Below, in pieces: positions 54,526 through 61,294 of a stretch of 61,294 bases of DNA. The notes under the pieces are model-generated. The model saw only the letters and a list, made by a program, of their open reading frames with translations, was not told where the DNA came from and ran no database searches. The DNA comes from Erythrobacter sp. (GTDB lineage Bacteria; Pseudomonadota; Alphaproteobacteria; Sphingomonadales; Sphingomonadaceae): the NCBI GenBank assembly GCA_030148605.1, contig JASBTD010000017.1:1-61294 (forward strand), given 5' to 3'. Numbering within the stretch: the first letter of the stretch is position 1; every line of letters starts with the position of its first letter. Both the position numbers and the translations under genes were made by a program.

Positions 54526-55527
54526 ATGGCGCGTTTTCCATTCTCTGCGATCGTCGGACAAGACGAGATGAAGCTGGCGCTGCTGATCGCATCTGTCGAT
54601 CCATCGATTGGCGGGGTGATGGTTTTTGGCGATCGTGGAACTGGCAAATCGACTGCCAGCCGCGCGCTGGCCGCGCTTCTGCCTCCGATGCTGGTGGTGG
54701 AGGATTGCCGCTATGGCTGCATGCCCGAGCAATCGGGCACTTGCCCCGATCCCTGCACCTCGAAGCGCAAAGTGAAACGCGCGGTTCCCTTCGTCGACCT
54801 GCCTTTGGGTGCGACGGAAGATCGGGTGGTGGGCTCGCTCGATCTGGAAAAGGCGCTGCGCAAAGGCGAGAAAGCGTTTGAGCCGGGACTTTTGGCCAAG
54901 GCGCATCGCGGGTTTCTCTATATCGACGAGATCAACCTGCTCGAGGACCACCTGGTCGACCTGCTGCTCGATGTCGCGGCATCGGGCGAAAACGTGGTAG
55001 AACGCGAGGGGCTTTCTGTCCGCCACCGCGCCAAGTTTGTGCTTATCGGTAGCGGCAATCCGGAAGAAGGCGAGTTGCGCCCGCAATTGCTCGACCGCTT
55101 CGGGCTTTCGGTTGAAGTGCGCACGCCGGGCGCAATCGAAGAGCGCGTGGAGATCATGCGCCGCTGCGGCGCGCAGGAACGCGATCCCGAAGGCTTCGCT
55201 GAGGAGTGGCAGGCCGAAGATGACAAGATCGTCAAGCAGATCGCGCGCGGGCAAAAGCGCGTGCAGACGATCGAGGTGCCTGACGAAGTTTTGGCTGATG
55301 CAGCGCAGCTTTGCATGGCGGTGGGGGTTGATGGGCTGCGCGGCGAACTGACGTTGATGCGGGCGACCCGCGCCTATGCCGCGCTGTCGGGCGCGCGCAA
55401 GGTCAAGCGCGAACATATGCTGGCGGTTGCGCCCATGGCGCTGCGGCACCGGCTGCGGCGCGATGTGCTCGATGAAACCGGTTCGACTGTGCGGATCGAG
55501 CGCGCGGTGGAAGAGCTGTTCGGATGA
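54526..55527 (+). CDS. bchI: Magnesium-chelatase ATPase subunit I
   Basis: This 333-residue AAA+ protein begins MARFPFSAIVGQDEMKLALLIASVDPSIGGVMVFGDRGTGKST; the Walker A (GDRGTGKS) is at residues 35-42 and Walker B (FLYIDEINLL) near 130-138. RYGCMPEQSGTCPDPC is the typical BchI cysteine insertion, and GSGNPEEGELRPQLLDRFGL is sensor 1. BchI hydrolyses ATP with BchD to insert Mg2+ into protoporphyrin IX with BchH, the first committed step of bacteriochlorophyll synthesis. The start matches the family, yet a PpsR box ends one base before the ATG and no standard Shine-Dalgarno sequence is seen. It overlaps bchD by 4 bases. Confidence 0.97.
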   Translation: MARFPFSAIVGQDEMKLALLIASVDPSIGGVMVFGDRGTGKSTASRALAALLPPMLVVEDCRYGCMPEQSGTCPDPCTSKRKVKRAVPFVDLPLGATEDRVVGSLDLEKALRKGEKAFEPGLLAKAHRGFLYIDEINLLEDHLVDLLLDVAASGENVVEREGLSVRHRAKFVLIGSGNPEEGELRPQLLDRFGLSVEVRTPGAIEERVEIMRRCGAQERDPEGFAEEWQAEDDKIVKQIARGQKRVQTIEVPDEVLADAAQLCMAVGVDGLRGELTLMRATRAYAALSGARKVKREHMLAVAPMALRHRLRRDVLDETGSTVRIERAVEELFG

Positions 55528-57236
55528 TCGGCGGCGCGCCTGCGCCTGAGCTCAATTTCGACCCTTTGGCCGATGCCTTGCTTGCGGCGCGCCTGCTGGC
55601 GCTCGCGCCTGACAAGTTCGGCGGGATTTCCCTGCGCGGCGGTGGGCCTGCGCGCGATCTGGTGCTTGGGGAATTGCGCCAAGCGCTGCCCGATCACGCG
55701 CCGTGGCGCCGTTTGCCCGCCAATATCGATGATGAAGGATTGCTAGGCGGGGTGGATATCGCGGCCAGTCTTGCAGAGGGAAGGGCCGTCATGCGCGCCG
55801 GGCTGCTTAGTGAGGCGCAGGGCGGGGTCGTGGTCGTGCCGATGGCTGAGCGGCTGCGCGAAGCGACGGCAGGACGGCTGGCTCAAGCTCTGGATGATAC
55901 GGATTTGGCGCTTGTGTTGCTCGATGACGGTCGCGAGCCCGACGAGCGCCCGGCGCAAGCTCTGTGCGACCGGGTGGCGTTCGAATGCGATCTGTCGCAT
56001 GTGGCCTCACTCGATCATGATGCGGGGGCGATTCGGGCACTCTCGATCAACCATGTCGGTCAATTGGAGGATGATCAGCTCGCCGCGCTTGCGGCGGTTT
56101 CTGCTGCATTGGGGATCGATTCCGTGCGGCCTTTGCTGTTCGCGCTCACGGCGGCGCGCGCTCATGCCGCGCTGCACCGGCGCAAGAAGGTCAAGCAGGA
56201 AGATCTGACCGCGGCGGTGCGATTGGTGCTTGCCCCGCGTGCAACTCGGCTCCCGCAAGAAGCCACGGACGAAAGCGAGGCAGCGCCTCCGTCCGACTCG
56301 TCCGATGAGCCAAGCGATAGCTCTCGCGAACAGTCGGGCGAACTGCCGCCAGAAGAGATGCTGATTGAAGCCGCGCTGGCTGCGATCCCCGCTGATGTTC
56401 TGGCGCAGATTGCGGCAGGCAGAATGCGTCGCGGCGCGCAAGGTGGTGGTGGCGGCAAGCGCAGTCTGTCGAAACTGCGTGGCAAACCGCTTGGTGCACG
56501 GCCTGGCATCCCGCGTGGCGGGTCGCGCCTGGCGCTGATCGACAGCCTGCGTGCGGCGGCACCATGGCAACCGCTGCGGCGGCGCGAACGCGAAGAGAGC
56601 ACGTCGACGGCGCTCTATGTCGAAAAGGACGACCTGCGCATTCGCCGCTTCGAGGAACGTGCTGGATCCGTCACGATCTTCTGTGTCGACGCCTCGGGCT
56701 CGGCGGCGGTGGCGCGGCTTGCAGAAGCCAAAGGCGCGGTCGAGCGCATCCTTGCCCAAGCCTATGTCAAACGCAGCGAAGTCGCGCTGATCGCGTTTCG
56801 CGGGGAACAGGCGGAAGTGCTGCTGCCGCCCACTCGCTCGCTTACCCGCGCGCGGCGAGCCTTGTCTGAACTGCCGGGAGGCGGCGGCACGCCGCTCGCC
56901 TCGGGATTGCAGCTTGGCCTGCAAATGGCAGACGCCGTGTCCTCGCGCGGGCGCACGCCCTTCCTGGTGTGCCTGACCGACGGCAGCGCCAATATCGCGG
57001 CTGACGGTTCGCCGGGACGCGCTCAGGCCAAGGAAGATGCACATGCTGCGGCACGTTCCTTGGCGCTGCGCAGGATTGATGGGCTGGTGATCGATATCTC
57101 GCCACGTCCGCGCCCGGAAGCGGCTGAACTCGCGCAAGCGATGCAAGCACGCTACCTGCCGCTGCCGATGGCCGATGCTGCCGCGCTGGAGCGTGCCGTC
57201 AGCGCTGCACAGCCTTCACCGCAGCTTGCGCGATGA
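55524..57236 (+). CDS. bchD: Magnesium-chelatase subunit D
   Basis: This 570-residue protein has an N-terminal degenerate AAA+ half, an acidic/Pro-Ser linker (about residues 247-280), and a C-terminal von Willebrand A domain whose MIDAS motif is CVDASGSAAVARL, with the Thr in GGGGTPLASGLQL and the Asp in LVCLTDGSAN. It forms the BchI-BchD ring that drives Mg2+ insertion by BchH. Length fits the alphaproteobacterial family. It starts inside the bchI stop (ATGA) and ends inside the bchO start. Confidence 0.97.
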   Translation: MIGGAPAPELNFDPLADALLAARLLALAPDKFGGISLRGGGPARDLVLGELRQALPDHAPWRRLPANIDDEGLLGGVDIAASLAEGRAVMRAGLLSEAQGGVVVVPMAERLREATAGRLAQALDDTDLALVLLDDGREPDERPAQALCDRVAFECDLSHVASLDHDAGAIRALSINHVGQLEDDQLAALAAVSAALGIDSVRPLLFALTAARAHAALHRRKKVKQEDLTAAVRLVLAPRATRLPQEATDESEAAPPSDSSDEPSDSSREQSGELPPEEMLIEAALAAIPADVLAQIAAGRMRRGAQGGGGGKRSLSKLRGKPLGARPGIPRGGSRLALIDSLRAAAPWQPLRRREREESTSTALYVEKDDLRIRRFEERAGSVTIFCVDASGSAAVARLAEAKGAVERILAQAYVKRSEVALIAFRGEQAEVLLPPTRSLTRARRALSELPGGGGTPLASGLQLGLQMADAVSSRGRTPFLVCLTDGSANIAADGSPGRAQAKEDAHAAARSLALRRIDGLVIDISPRPRPEAAELAQAMQARYLPLPMADAAALERAVSAAQPSPQLAR

Positions 57237-58126
57237 GCGGCCTTGATTGGCAGCGCGACGGGCGTGATTGGCCGCATCGCGAACACAGCCGCTTCGTCAC
57301 AGCTGACGGTTTGAACTTTCATGTCCAGCAGATGGGCGAGGGGCCGGTGCTGGTATTGCTGCATGGCACCGGTGGCTCATCGCACAGCTGGCACAGGGTT
57401 GTCCCGCATTTGGCAGAGCGATTCACGGTGGTAGCGCCCGACTTGCCCTTGCACGGATTCACTGGTGGCGATCCGGTCAGTAGCCAAGCCAGCATGCCCG
57501 GCATGGTGCGCGCGCTTAGCGCCTTGATTGACTCTCTGGAAATCGCGCCAGCAGCGATTGTTGGCCATTCCGCCGGGGCGGCGATCGCGTTGGAAATGGC
57601 GCGAAAAGGCGTAGTGGGCGATAGTACGCCTATTGTCGGATTCAGCCCGGCGTTGACGCCTTTTCCGGGCGCGGCGGCGCAAATCTTCCCTGGCCTTGCC
57701 AAACTGCTGCTGCTTAATCCCTTCGTGCCGCGCGCCTTTGCTGGGCTTGCCCGATTTAGAGGCGATCCGGCTGCTTTTCTGGAACGCTCGACCGGTTCGA
57801 AAACCGATCCGGTTTCGCTCCGATGCTATGGCAAGCTCTTCGCCAATCACGCCCATTGTCGCGGGGTACTGGCGATGATGGCGCATTGGGATCTGGAAAG
57901 CTTTTCACGGCGCTTGAGCGAGATCGCCAATCCGATCCAGATCGTTCACGCGCGTGGTGATCTGGCAGTGCCGCTGGGTTCGGTCGAAGGGGCTGCGGCG
58001 AAGCTGGCCAATGCGCGATTGGACGTGTGGGACAGTCTCGGGCATCTTGCACATGAAGAAGCGCCGGAGCGCGCAGCGCAAGTGATCGCTGAATTCTTCG
58101 AAACGCAAATGCAGGGAGCAGGCTGA
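57233..58126 (+). CDS. bchO: BchO-type alpha/beta hydrolase of the photosynthesis cluster
   Basis: This 297-residue alpha/beta hydrolase has the oxyanion region VLVLLHGTGGSSHSWH, nucleophile elbow IVGHSAGAA (Ser) and a late His in DSLGHLAHEEAPERAA. BchO is conserved next to bchID in purple bacteria and aerobic anoxygenic phototrophs and is presumed to assist Mg-chelatase or early bacteriochlorophyll synthesis, without a proven reaction. It overlaps bchD by 4 bases, so the three genes form one operon with the small ORF at 58128. Confidence 0.92.
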   Translation: MSGLDWQRDGRDWPHREHSRFVTADGLNFHVQQMGEGPVLVLLHGTGGSSHSWHRVVPHLAERFTVVAPDLPLHGFTGGDPVSSQASMPGMVRALSALIDSLEIAPAAIVGHSAGAAIALEMARKGVVGDSTPIVGFSPALTPFPGAAAQIFPGLAKLLLLNPFVPRAFAGLARFRGDPAAFLERSTGSKTDPVSLRCYGKLFANHAHCRGVLAMMAHWDLESFSRRLSEIANPIQIVHARGDLAVPLGSVEGAAAKLANARLDVWDSLGHLAHEEAPERAAQVIAEFFETQMQGAG

Positions 58127-58127
58127 C

Positions 58128-58349
58128 ATGTGGGAGCAATGGCGCGCTTTGGTGATCCCGAATATGGGCCTGATCGAGATCGGGATGACTTTTGTGCTCG
58201 TGATCGGTTTCTGCGTGCATCAGTATTTCAAGATGGATCGCGAGCTGAAGAGAGACCGCGCCGAGCGTGAAGCGCGCGAAGCTGCCGAAAAGGAGTCAGT
58301 CGCGCGATCTGGGCATGCGGTAGGGGAGCATGAACTGGACGAGACCTGA
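58128..58349 (+). CDS. Small single-pass membrane protein in the bch operon
   Basis: This 73-residue frame starts 1 base after the bchO stop. A single membrane helix (GLIEIGMTFVLVIGFCVHQYF) is followed by a highly charged helical tail (MDRELKRDRAEREAREAAEKE), suggesting an inner-membrane anchor with a cytoplasmic coiled-coil tail. No named family is recognised. The position directly after bchO suggests a role in pigment or complex assembly; this is inference only. Its last 54 bases are antisense to the 3' end of crtC. Confidence 0.65.
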   Translation: MWEQWRALVIPNMGLIEIGMTFVLVIGFCVHQYFKMDRELKRDRAEREAREAAEKESVARSGHAVGEHELDET

Positions 58350-59360
58350 GGCGAACCGATCCATGTCCAGGCTTTCCTGCACTGCCACCACTTTCTCACC
58401 AAAGAGCCGCGAAGCCAGCGTCGAGCGCGCATAGAAGGGCGTGTCTTCCCACGTCGTAAGCACCTTGGCTTCGCCGCGGTCCGCACGAGTCTTGCGGGTT
58501 ATCTGCCAAAGCGAATTGGGCAATGGCGCGACCATGGGCAGCTCAACCTCCTGCGGTGTTCCATCCGCGCCAAATCGCAAGGCGCTGGCAAATCCGCTAC
58601 CGTCGCGGCGCACCCCTTCGTAGCAGACCATTGCTTCATCGCCGACATGCGCGCGTGACCAGTGCCAGATACGGAAGCCCTCTTCGAGCGACTCGCTGCC
58701 GAAATTACTGTCGAGATAGGCCGCGCCGCTCCAGTTCAAGCCAGGCTCACGCATGTCCACTTCCACCCGCGCACGCGGCGACAGGCAATGCCAGATATGC
58801 CTGCCTTGCGGATCGAGCGCAAAGGCGGTGGAATTGAACATTTCGGGATAGACCCTAACTGTGCCGCGCACTGGTCTGCGCCACGGATTGAACAGCCGCT
58901 TGTCGTGTTCGGCGATATCGATCTCGAGATGGTCGCCCATCCAGCGCAGGCAGCTCGGGCCCAAAGTCAGCGTGTCTTGATCGCGTGAGAGCGCACCACT
59001 TTGCCGCTCGGTCATCGCCCAGCGCGCGCGCGGACCATAGAGCGCGACGTTGATCGCGCAGTGGTCTTCCGGATGCTCGCGGCCCGATTGCTTGTAATAG
59101 GGTGAGAATACGCTGCCGATAAAGGCGATGATGGTCAGGCCGTGCTTCCCGTCTGCGCTGATCGCGTCGACATACCACCAGCCATAGCCACCCGGTGCGA
59201 TCTCCGCATCGAAGCAAGGTCTTGCAAGACCCGCTGTGCCCCCAGCTGCCCGGACAAGGCCGCCATCGGCACGCCCGTCCCGGGATGGGTGCTGCCGCCC
59301 GCGCAATAGAGCCCAGGGATCTTCGTAAGCGTTCCCTGCCGGCGGAAGGATGCCGCCCAT
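58296..59360 (-). CDS. crtC: Carotenoid 1,2-hydratase (hydroxyneurosporene synthase)
   Basis: The conserved domain begins near 59213 (FDAEIAPGGYGWWYVDAISADGKHGLTIIAFIGSVFSPYYKQSG) and ends at 58296 with LVQFMLPYRMPRSRD; WSGAAYLDSNFGSESLEEGFRIWHWSRAH is diagnostic of CrtC, which adds water to the psi-end of carotenoids on the way to spheroidene/spirilloxanthin. The 5' end is unclear: between 59213 and 59306 the frame has no ATG, GTG or TTG. The nearest starts are a TTG at 59306 and an ATG at 59360, neither with a good ribosome-binding site and both deep inside crtD. The listed ATG is a placeholder; a lost base at the junction is a real possibility. Its 3' end overlaps the small ORF in antisense. 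Confidence 0.88.
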   Translation of the reverse strand: MGGILPPAGNAYEDPWALLRGRQHPSRDGRADGGLVRAAGGTAGLARPCFDAEIAPGGYGWWYVDAISADGKHGLTIIAFIGSVFSPYYKQSGREHPEDHCAINVALYGPRARWAMTERQSGALSRDQDTLTLGPSCLRWMGDHLEIDIAEHDKRLFNPWRRPVRGTVRVYPEMFNSTAFALDPQGRHIWHCLSPRARVEVDMREPGLNWSGAAYLDSNFGSESLEEGFRIWHWSRAHVGDEAMVCYEGVRRDGSGFASALRFGADGTPQEVELPMVAPLPNSLWQITRKTRADRGEAKVLTTWEDTPFYARSTLASRLFGEKVVAVQESLDMDRFASGLVQFMLPYRMPRSRD

Positions 59361-60709
59361 CCGTGCGAGGCTCGACCATAAAGCGCTCCGCCGGTCGAGG
59401 GCCAAAGCCTCTCGAACGTGTTCGGCGTCGCTACTTCGTGGGTGAGAGGATCGTCCAGCTCCAGCCCGCAGCGTGTGAGGCTGCGCGTCATCGCTTGAGT
59501 GCATTGGTCGATCTCCTTGGGAGTGTAGTTATGGGTGTCGCCATTGGCCGGGGCATTGACGATGATCTGGAAGCGTTCGGGCGCGCCGGACAACTCGTCG
59601 TCTGCTGCTTCACCGAACGTCGCGTCGCGATCCATCGCGCAGACATAGACGGTGGGATCGGCTGGCGGAATTCCGCCTGCGATGTCGCTGAATTCGCGCG
59701 CGTAATCGGGTGAGAAAAAGACATTGTGCCGCACCAGCGGAAAACCGCTGCCACGCGCCTTGGCATACCAGACAAAGGCAGACAGCGACCGCTCGCGAGC
59801 GCCATATTGCGACACTGCGCGCGATGCATCTGTGCCGAACCGACCGCTGCCAATCGCGGCAGGATCGGCATTGGCGATAACCGCATCAGCGGCAATTCGT
59901 TCTGCATTGCCGAGGATAACGCCCGTAGCGCGGCCACTGGCCACTTCGATCCGTTCGACTGCGGTGCCGAGCTGGAATGTCGCGCCTTTGCTTTCGGCCA
60001 GCTCTCGCAGCGCTTGCGCCAGCGCCGCCATGCCGCCATCGATCAGCCACACACCCATTGCTTCGACATGCGCGATCAGCATCAGCGTTGCGGGCGCTTC
60101 GAAGGGTGAAGAGCCGCAATAGGTCGAATAGCGGGCGAACAGCTGACGCAATCGCTCATCGGAAAAATGTTTGCCCAGTGCGCGCCAAAGGCTGATATAA
60201 GGATGCACTCCCATGAAGCCGCCGATATCGCGCAATCCCATCCGCCACACCAGCGACAGTGGTGTTGCCGGCTTGGGCGCGCGCATCATCGTGTCATTGA
60301 GCGAGGCATAGATCGCGCGCGCTTCGCTGCGGAAAGCGCGAAAGCCCGCTGCGGCTTCAGCGCCTGCAAAGTCCCCGATTGCTTCCTCGCTGCGGTGCGG
60401 ATCGGCATGCAGATCGAGATTGCCGTTTTCGTCCCAGGCATGGCGTGCGAGAATGCTTGCGCGGCGCGTGGTGACGTAATCATCAAGCTCTGCGCCAGCT
60501 GCGCGGAAGATGCCATCGAACACGTCGCGCAATGTGAAAACGGTCGGCCCGCCGTCAATCTCCGCACCGTTTACCACGACCTGGCGTGCCTTGCCGCCGA
60601 CCCAATGATCTTTCTCGATAACGGTGACGCGTTCACCCCGGGCAGCCAAAAGCGCCGCACAGGCGAGCCCGCCCATCCCGGCACCGATCACGACTACCCC
60701 TGCGTTCAA
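59135..60709 (-). CDS. crtD: Methoxyneurosporene/carotenoid 3,4-desaturase
   Basis: The start is a TTG at 60709 with GGGAGGAAGGC upstream; the longer frame to 60964 would run across the divergent promoter and into crtF. NAGVVVIGAGMGGLACAALLAARGERVTVIEKDHWVGGKAR is the FAD-binding motif of CrtI-type desaturases, and PGLYCAGGSTHPGTGVPMAALSGQLGAQRVL is the expected C-terminus. CrtD introduces the C3,4 double bond of spheroidene/spirilloxanthin-type carotenoids. About 30 residues (from MRRSHRVAMAGG on) run past that C-terminus into the crtC coding region in another frame, making the protein longer than usual (524 residues). Confidence 0.93.
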   Translation of the reverse strand: MNAGVVVIGAGMGGLACAALLAARGERVTVIEKDHWVGGKARQVVVNGAEIDGGPTVFTLRDVFDGIFRAAGAELDDYVTTRRASILARHAWDENGNLDLHADPHRSEEAIGDFAGAEAAAGFRAFRSEARAIYASLNDTMMRAPKPATPLSLVWRMGLRDIGGFMGVHPYISLWRALGKHFSDERLRQLFARYSTYCGSSPFEAPATLMLIAHVEAMGVWLIDGGMAALAQALRELAESKGATFQLGTAVERIEVASGRATGVILGNAERIAADAVIANADPAAIGSGRFGTDASRAVSQYGARERSLSAFVWYAKARGSGFPLVRHNVFFSPDYAREFSDIAGGIPPADPTVYVCAMDRDATFGEAADDELSGAPERFQIIVNAPANGDTHNYTPKEIDQCTQAMTRSLTRCGLELDDPLTHEVATPNTFERLWPSTGGALYGRASHGWAASFRRQGTLTKIPGLYCAGGSTHPGTGVPMAALSGQLGAQRVLQDLASMRRSHRVAMAGGMSTRSAQTGSTA

Positions 60710-60749
60710 GCCTTCCTCCCGGAAAGTTGTTTGACCTTTACATATCAGA

Positions 60750-60767
60750 TGTCCAATCAAATGGACA
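60750..60767. promoter_or_regulatory. PpsR/CrtJ operator between crtD and crtF
   Basis: TGTCCAATCAAATGGACA fits TGT-N12-ACA exactly. It lies 40 bases before the crtD TTG and 14 bases before the crtF ATG, so one site could repress both divergent carotenoid transcripts. TTGACC at 60731-60736 could be a -35 element for crtF with the operator over the -10. Confidence 0.75.
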
Positions 60768-60781
60768 CAAGGGAGTCGTTT

Positions 60782-61294
60782 ATGTCGCGCCCGGGAAAAA
60801 ATCAGGTGCCGGATTGGAAGCTGCGCTGGATCAGCTGGCGCAATCGCGTGCTTGGCAGTCCGCGCTTCCAGCAATGGGCAGCGCGCAATTGGGTGATGCG
60901 CCCATTCGCGCAGCGCAAGGCGGCCGAGCTGTTCGATCTGGTGGCCGGTTTTACCTACACCCAAACACTACTGGCGATGGTCGAGAGCGGGCTATTGGAG
61001 CGGCTTGCAGATGGGCCGTGCAATGCAGGGCAAGCAGCCGAAAGTGCAGGGCTAAGCCGGAAAGCGGCAGAAAGGCTGCTGCGCGCGGCGGCTTCGTTGA
61101 AGCTGGCAGAGGAAGTGTCGTCGGGCATCTGGATGCTGGGCGAGCGCGGGGCGTCTTTGATTCCGCAGCAAGGCGCGCAAGCGATGATCCGGCACCATCA
61201 TTTGCTCTATCGAGACCTGGCTGATCCGCTGGCGCTGTTACGGCAGGACAGATCCGAACCGACCGAGCTGAGCGAATTCTGGCGCTATGCCGCA
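60782..61294 (+). CDS. crtF: Hydroxyneurosporene O-methyltransferase (partial, cut by right edge)
   Basis: The ATG at 60782 has AAGGGAG upstream, and 171 codons run off the right edge. The N-terminal part (DWKLRWISWRNRVLGSPRFQQWAARNWVMRPFAQRKAAELFDLVAGFTYTQTLLAMVESGLLERL) is the dimerisation and winged-helix region typical of CrtF and of plant-type O-methyltransferases; the SAM-binding half lies beyond the window. CrtF methylates the 1-hydroxyl made by CrtC using SAM, giving the methoxy end of spheroidene/spirilloxanthin. Divergence from crtD with a shared PpsR site and the neighbouring bch genes support the assignment. Confidence 0.92.
   Translation, partial: MSRPGKNQVPDWKLRWISWRNRVLGSPRFQQWAARNWVMRPFAQRKAAELFDLVAGFTYTQTLLAMVESGLLERLADGPCNAGQAAESAGLSRKAAERLLRAAASLKLAEEVSSGIWMLGERGASLIPQQGAQAMIRHHHLLYRDLADPLALLRQDRSEPTELSEFWRYAA

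Noticed and set aside
54310..55449. 379-residue minus-strand frame
   Set aside because: Antisense to DUF3422 and bchI. The composition is typical of a shadow frame.
56007..57146. 379-residue minus-strand frame
   Set aside because: Antisense to bchD with an Arg-rich low-complexity sequence.
1..61294. CRISPR arrays, tRNA or rRNA genes, insertion sequences, prophage genes
   Set aside because: No regularly spaced repeats, cloverleaf-like sequences, transposase or integrase frames were seen in a reading of the window; a dedicated scan was not possible.

Overview
The window looks like a chromosomal segment of an alphaproteobacterium of the Sphingomonadales, most likely an Erythrobacter/Porphyrobacter-type aerobic anoxygenic phototroph. 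The reasons are the right-hand end, which carries bacteriochlorophyll and carotenoid genes in the order bchI-bchD-bchO-small ORF-crtC-crtD-crtF with PpsR-type operators, and the large number of TonB-dependent receptors (TBDRs) of sphingomonad type, each with its own regulator and catabolic genes. No tRNA, rRNA, IS element, phage gene or CRISPR array was recognised.

Layout. (1) 1-6592: a lytic transglycosylase cut by the left edge, a TPR protein, a beta-helix lipoprotein paired with a TBDR, and an OmpR/PhoB-type regulator whose receiver domain lacks switch residues. (2) 6720-10681: a four-gene Anbu operon (ATP-grasp, alpha-E, transglutaminase-like, proteasome-like Anbu). (3) 10745-21661: a D-amino-acid/peptide locus with a DASS symporter, SGNH hydrolase lipoprotein, DadA-like oxidase, D-aminoacylase lipoprotein, M14 carboxypeptidase lipoprotein, a TBDR interrupted by an in-frame amber codon, and a LysR regulator. 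(4) 21746-38745: a maltodextrin locus with a TBDR, two flavin-dependent (tryptophan-type) halogenases, a DUF6445-like protein, a LacI regulator, three GH13 enzymes, an MFS sugar transporter and a GH97 alpha-glucosidase. (5) 38742-53005: a catabolic locus with an isochorismatase-family amidase, CaiB/BaiF CoA-transferase, HyuB, HyuA, HMG-CoA-lyase-like enzyme, FadR-type GntR regulator, TBDR, PYROXD2-like FAD oxidoreductase, Rieske oxygenase and APC permease. (6) 53199-61294: a DUF3422 protein, then the photosynthesis genes, with crtF cut by the right edge.

How the genes fit together. Loci 3, 4 and 5 share one plan: a TBDR imports a substrate across the outer membrane, periplasmic or lipoprotein enzymes trim it, an inner-membrane carrier takes it in, cytoplasmic enzymes finish it, and a LysR, LacI or GntR regulator controls the set. 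Candidate operators could be read for each regulator. The least explained part is locus 5: its hydantoinase plus N-carbamoylsarcosine-amidase-like pair resembles N-methylhydantoin breakdown, but it sits with CoA-ligation, C-C lyase and Rieske chemistry that this pathway does not need. Two oddities deserve checking on raw reads: the amber codon in the locus 3 TBDR, and the crtD/crtC junction, where crtD overruns and crtC has no ordinary start codon near its conserved domain.
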